From positions 1-13,408 of the forward strand of contig JBLMZH010000034.1 in NCBI GenBank assembly GCA_050258715.1: DNA of 13,408 nt, given 5' to 3'. This DNA is from JBLMZH01 sp050258715 (GTDB lineage: Bacteria > Patescibacteriota > Doudnabacteria > UBA920 > O2-02-FULL-48-8). Below, piece after piece: positions 11,820 through 13,408 of this stretch. Numbering within the stretch: the stretch's first letter is position 1; every line of letters starts with the position of its first letter. The translations under genes and the position numbers were made by a program. Below the pieces are notes generated by a model. The model did no database searches, was not told where the DNA came from, and saw nothing but the letters and a program-made list of their open reading frames with translations.

Positions 11820-11850
11820 GGCCAAACCAAGTATAGCAAATGGTTTGGCC
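11820..11850 (-). terminator. Hairpin after the IMP cyclohydrolase-like gene, containing a -10 in its loop
   Basis: On the minus strand GGCCAAACCA, an 11-base loop, TGGTTTGGCC, then CTCTTTAATTT. The T run is weak. The loop holds TATACT, the -10 of the promoter at 11830-11858. Confidence 0.55.
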
Positions 11851-11858
11851 CCTCACAA
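11830..11858 (-). promoter_or_regulatory. Extended -10 promoter of the nuclease gene
   Basis: On the minus strand TTGTGA, a 17-base spacer ending TGC, TATACT. The leader to ATG 11789 would be about 34 bases. Confidence 0.52.
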
Positions 11859-11898
11859 AGACTGATGTCCTTGCGGTTGTAGCCGAATGCGGAAGTGT

Positions 11899-12558
11899 TC
11901 AGGTCAGGTTCTCGAGCAGGGCGCGAAGCAGGGTGTCGGGCGGCAGAGAAGCCTTCTGTCCGGCATTGGCGTTCATGATGTAGCGATCGACGCCGGCGTG
12001 GTAGCAGGACGAAGTCAGGCAGTAGTTGGCCACCAGGTATTCGGCGGCGGCGGTCATGAGGTCCAGGACGGTTTCCTTTTGCGGCTCCCCGGCTTCAAGC
12101 CAGCGGATGATCAGTGGATAGAGTTCCGCTGACGTGACCGTGATCCGCCTGCCCTTGGCAGCCGAACGGATCATGGTCGGCCCGCCAATGTCTGTCGCCT
12201 CGATGACGGACTCCCTGGTGGCTCCCGGATTGTTGACCTCGCTCCCCAGCGGGTAAAAGTTGACGCAGGCCAGATCGATCCACGGGATACTGAGCCTGTT
12301 CAGCTCCTCCCTATCCTTGGTGGTGTCCGTGGCCAGAAGCCCGGCGTGGATCTCGCGCGAAAGGGTGACAACCCTGTGCCCCAAAATCGGCGGCCCGACG
12401 ATCGTGGCGATGTCGATGGAAGGAATGCCCTTCTCGATCAAGGCCGCGACCGTTCCCCTGGAACCCAGGATATCGAAACCGAGACCTGCCAGGTTCCGAG
12501 CGAACTCGACAATTCCTGCCTTGTCCCAGACTGACAGTAACGCTGTCCTCTTCTGCAT
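11899..12558 (-). CDS. Stand-alone IMP cyclohydrolase (PurH N-terminal, MGS-like) domain protein
   Basis: A 219-residue protein matching only the N-terminal half of PurH. ALLSVWDKAGIVEFARNLAG (6-25) and LGSRGTVAALIEKGI (31-45) match the MGS-like fold; HRVVTLSREIHAGLLA (61-76) matches 'gRvKTLHPkiHgGlLa'; VNFYPLG (99-105), ATDIGGPTMIRSAAKG (121-136) follow. Equivalents of catalytic Tyr (Y102), Asp (D123) and Lys (K135) are kept, but the Lys of 'RVKTLHP' is Val (V64) and HP is SR. The AICAR formyltransferase half, starting at 'LRYGENPHQ', is absent: a C-terminal 40-residue tail is followed by a stop. It would close formyl-AICAR to IMP if active. AGGGGG precedes ATG 12558 by about seven bases. 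No other purine genes are nearby. Domain call is firm; activity is uncertain. Confidence 0.8.
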   Translation of the reverse strand: MQKRTALLSVWDKAGIVEFARNLAGLGFDILGSRGTVAALIEKGIPSIDIATIVGPPILGHRVVTLSREIHAGLLATDTTKDREELNRLSIPWIDLACVNFYPLGSEVNNPGATRESVIEATDIGGPTMIRSAAKGRRITVTSAELYPLIIRWLEAGEPQKETVLDLMTAAAEYLVANYCLTSSCYHAGVDRYIMNANAGQKASLPPDTLLRALLENLT

Positions 12559-12660
12559 TCGTAATCCCCCTTGAAATTGGCATCAAAGAACCGACTTACA
12601 CGATAGATAAGCTTAACAACTTGCCGGCCGCTTGTCCAGACTTGCTCCAAGTATCCAAGT

Positions 12661-12697
12661 ATAAGAAAAAGCGCTCCCTGCTCAAGGCAAGAAGCGC
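12661..12697 (-). terminator. Terminator of the 90-residue protein gene
   Basis: On the minus strand GCGCTTCTTGC, loop CTTGA, GCAGGGAGCGC (11 bp with G-T pairs), then TTTTTCTT. Confidence 0.75.
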
Positions 12698-12724
12698 CCT
12701 CACTAAGCGAAACAGGTCCAGGGC

Positions 12725-12997
12725 TTAGCGGTTGCCGGCGAACGATGACGGCCCCATGGTCAGGGAGAGCTGGTGCGTGTTCGAGAAGTCGACATAGAAA
12801 TCCTGCAGTTCGAATTTCTGTGACGAAGACACCGAAAGGCTGATCAGGTTCTTGTCCGGGCTCATCCGTTCGAGGATGCCGTCGATCACGCCAGTTGGAA
12901 ACCGGGCGAAGAACGAAGTCCGGAATTCCTCGAGGCTGATCTCTTTGTCCAGCCAAAGCTCGTGAGTCTCTAATCCGGAAGCAGTACCAGAAACCAT
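12725..12997 (-). CDS. Small orphan protein (90 residues)
   Basis: An unrecognised protein starting MVSGTASGLETHELWLDKEI. ATG 12997 is chosen because AAAGGAGG (13003-13010) lies about five bases before it; a longer frame to 13027 would include the ribosome binding site. It reads as a mixed alpha/beta domain: ISLEEFRTSFFARFPTGVID is helical, ISLSVSSSQKFELQDFYVDF is strand-rich. No catalytic or metal motif is seen. A promoter just upstream and the terminator at 12661-12697 make it a self-contained unit between the IMP cyclohydrolase-like gene and the polynucleotide phosphorylase gene. Confidence 0.7.
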   Translation of the reverse strand: MVSGTASGLETHELWLDKEISLEEFRTSFFARFPTGVIDGILERMSPDKNLISLSVSSSQKFELQDFYVDFSNTHQLSLTMGPSSFAGNR

Positions 12998-13017
12998 GAC
13001 GACCTCCTTTGAAAAGG

Positions 13018-13026
13018 ATAATAGCA
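13018..13026 (-). promoter_or_regulatory. Extended -10 of the 90-residue protein gene
   Basis: On the minus strand TGCTATTAT, flanked by a small dyad GATAA/TTATC. No clear -35 at 17 bases. The leader would be about 14 bases and almost all ribosome binding site. Confidence 0.48.
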
Positions 13027-13113
13027 CTTATCGAGCGATAACAAAAGGTTTGTCCGTTTCGAGAAAACCACGAAAGCAACTTTGGTTTGCAAATGACCGA
13101 AAAAATCCAGTTT

Positions 13114-13145
13114 AAAAAAACCGGACCATATGGACCGGTTTTTTT
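13114..13145 (-). terminator. Terminator of the polynucleotide phosphorylase gene
   Basis: AAAAAAACCGG, an A-A mismatch, CC ATAT GG, and CCGGTTTTTTT. It is symmetrical, so it can work on both strands. It lies about 40 bases after the pnp stop. Confidence 0.8.
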
Positions 13146-13188
13146 AATATCGGAATCAAACAGGAATTTCGAAGCGGTTTGCGGCGAT

Positions 13189-13408
13189 TTAGTAGCGGCG
13201 ATTGTTCCTGCGATCGTCATTTCGAGGCCTGAATGGCGGGCGGCCACCCTGCCTGTCAGGACGTTCCGGCATAGCATGGTCAGCGGCCCCTTCGGGTTTC
13301 GGCAAAAGCACCTTGTGAGACAAGTTGATGCGGCCCATGTGGTCGATCTCCATGATCTTCACCGGCAACTCATCGCCGATCTTAACGACGTCTTCCACCC
13401 GCCCGACG
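13189..13408 (-). CDS. pnp: Polynucleotide phosphorylase, C-terminal end (partial)
   Basis: The visible 72 residues are the end of an S1 RNA-binding domain followed by a tail. VGRVEDVVKIGDELPVKI then MEIDHMGRINLSHK is the classic last strands of the PNPase S1 domain ('RVeDVlkvGDev.VKv.eID.qGRinLSrK'). The tail (PERPDRQGGRPPFRPRNDDR and on) is disordered and rich in Arg, Asp and Asn, as in many bacterial PNPases and helpful for RNA binding. The enzyme is a phosphorolytic 3'-5' exoribonuclease in RNA turnover. The catalytic RNase PH domains lie beyond the right edge. Ribosomal protein S1 is the main alternative; the 'EID..GRINLS' signature and short tail favour PNPase. Confidence 0.8.
   Translation of the reverse strand, partial: VGRVEDVVKIGDELPVKIMEIDHMGRINLSHKVLLPKPEGAADHAMPERPDRQGGRPPFRPRNDDRRNNRRY

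Noticed and set aside
12438..13277. A 279-codon minus-strand open frame.
   Set aside because: It runs through a terminator, a promoter, the 90-residue gene and part of the IMP cyclohydrolase-like gene in other frames; composition is not protein-like.

Overview
The window reads like a compact bacterial chromosome segment, with no rRNA, tRNA, CRISPR array or insertion sequence that I can see. Small single-domain proteins, many short orphan genes, a CHAD-like protein, a Cas4/RecB-like nuclease and separately terminated genes fit a Patescibacteria (CPR)-type genome. That placement is inference and rests on no marker gene except a partial polynucleotide phosphorylase. TGA is used as a stop (for example after the radical SAM gene), so genetic code 25 is not in use.

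Layout. Positions 1-1287 hold three minus-strand genes: an ASCH-domain protein cut by the window edge, a cytidine deaminase-like protein and a four-helix membrane protein. Positions 1288-1558 are a divergent intergenic region with promoters on both strands and an orphan plus-strand terminator. Positions 1559-3051 are the most interesting part: a radical SAM/SPASM maturase with an N-terminal RRE-like region, followed 14 bases later by an unlisted 33-residue, cysteine-containing, highly cationic peptide gene with a near-perfect Shine-Dalgarno site and a strong terminator. This looks like a minimal RiPP locus. A minimal-nucleotidyltransferase gene follows (3109-3810); its promoter appears to lie inside the RiPP terminator hairpin.

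From 3932 to 10425 all genes are on the minus strand. They are a three-helix membrane protein with three tandem 'TG..R.RY..GxIELF' repeats and its 60-residue membrane neighbour, a CHAD-like protein, an MvdD-like ATP-grasp ligase, a conserved 191-residue protein of unknown function and several small orphans, including a four-cysteine zinc-ribbon candidate. A plus-strand pair of small genes coupled by TGATG lies at 10554-10930. The right end holds a PD-(D/E)XK nuclease, a stand-alone PurH-type IMP cyclohydrolase domain, a 90-residue orphan and the C-terminus of polynucleotide phosphorylase.

Two gene styles are interleaved. GC-richer genes have AAGGAGG-type ribosome binding sites and their own intrinsic terminators. 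AT-richer genes have little or no Shine-Dalgarno sequence. Several promoters share an extended -10 of the form TGCTAnnnT, and two of them sit in the loop of a terminator-like hairpin with almost the same sequence.
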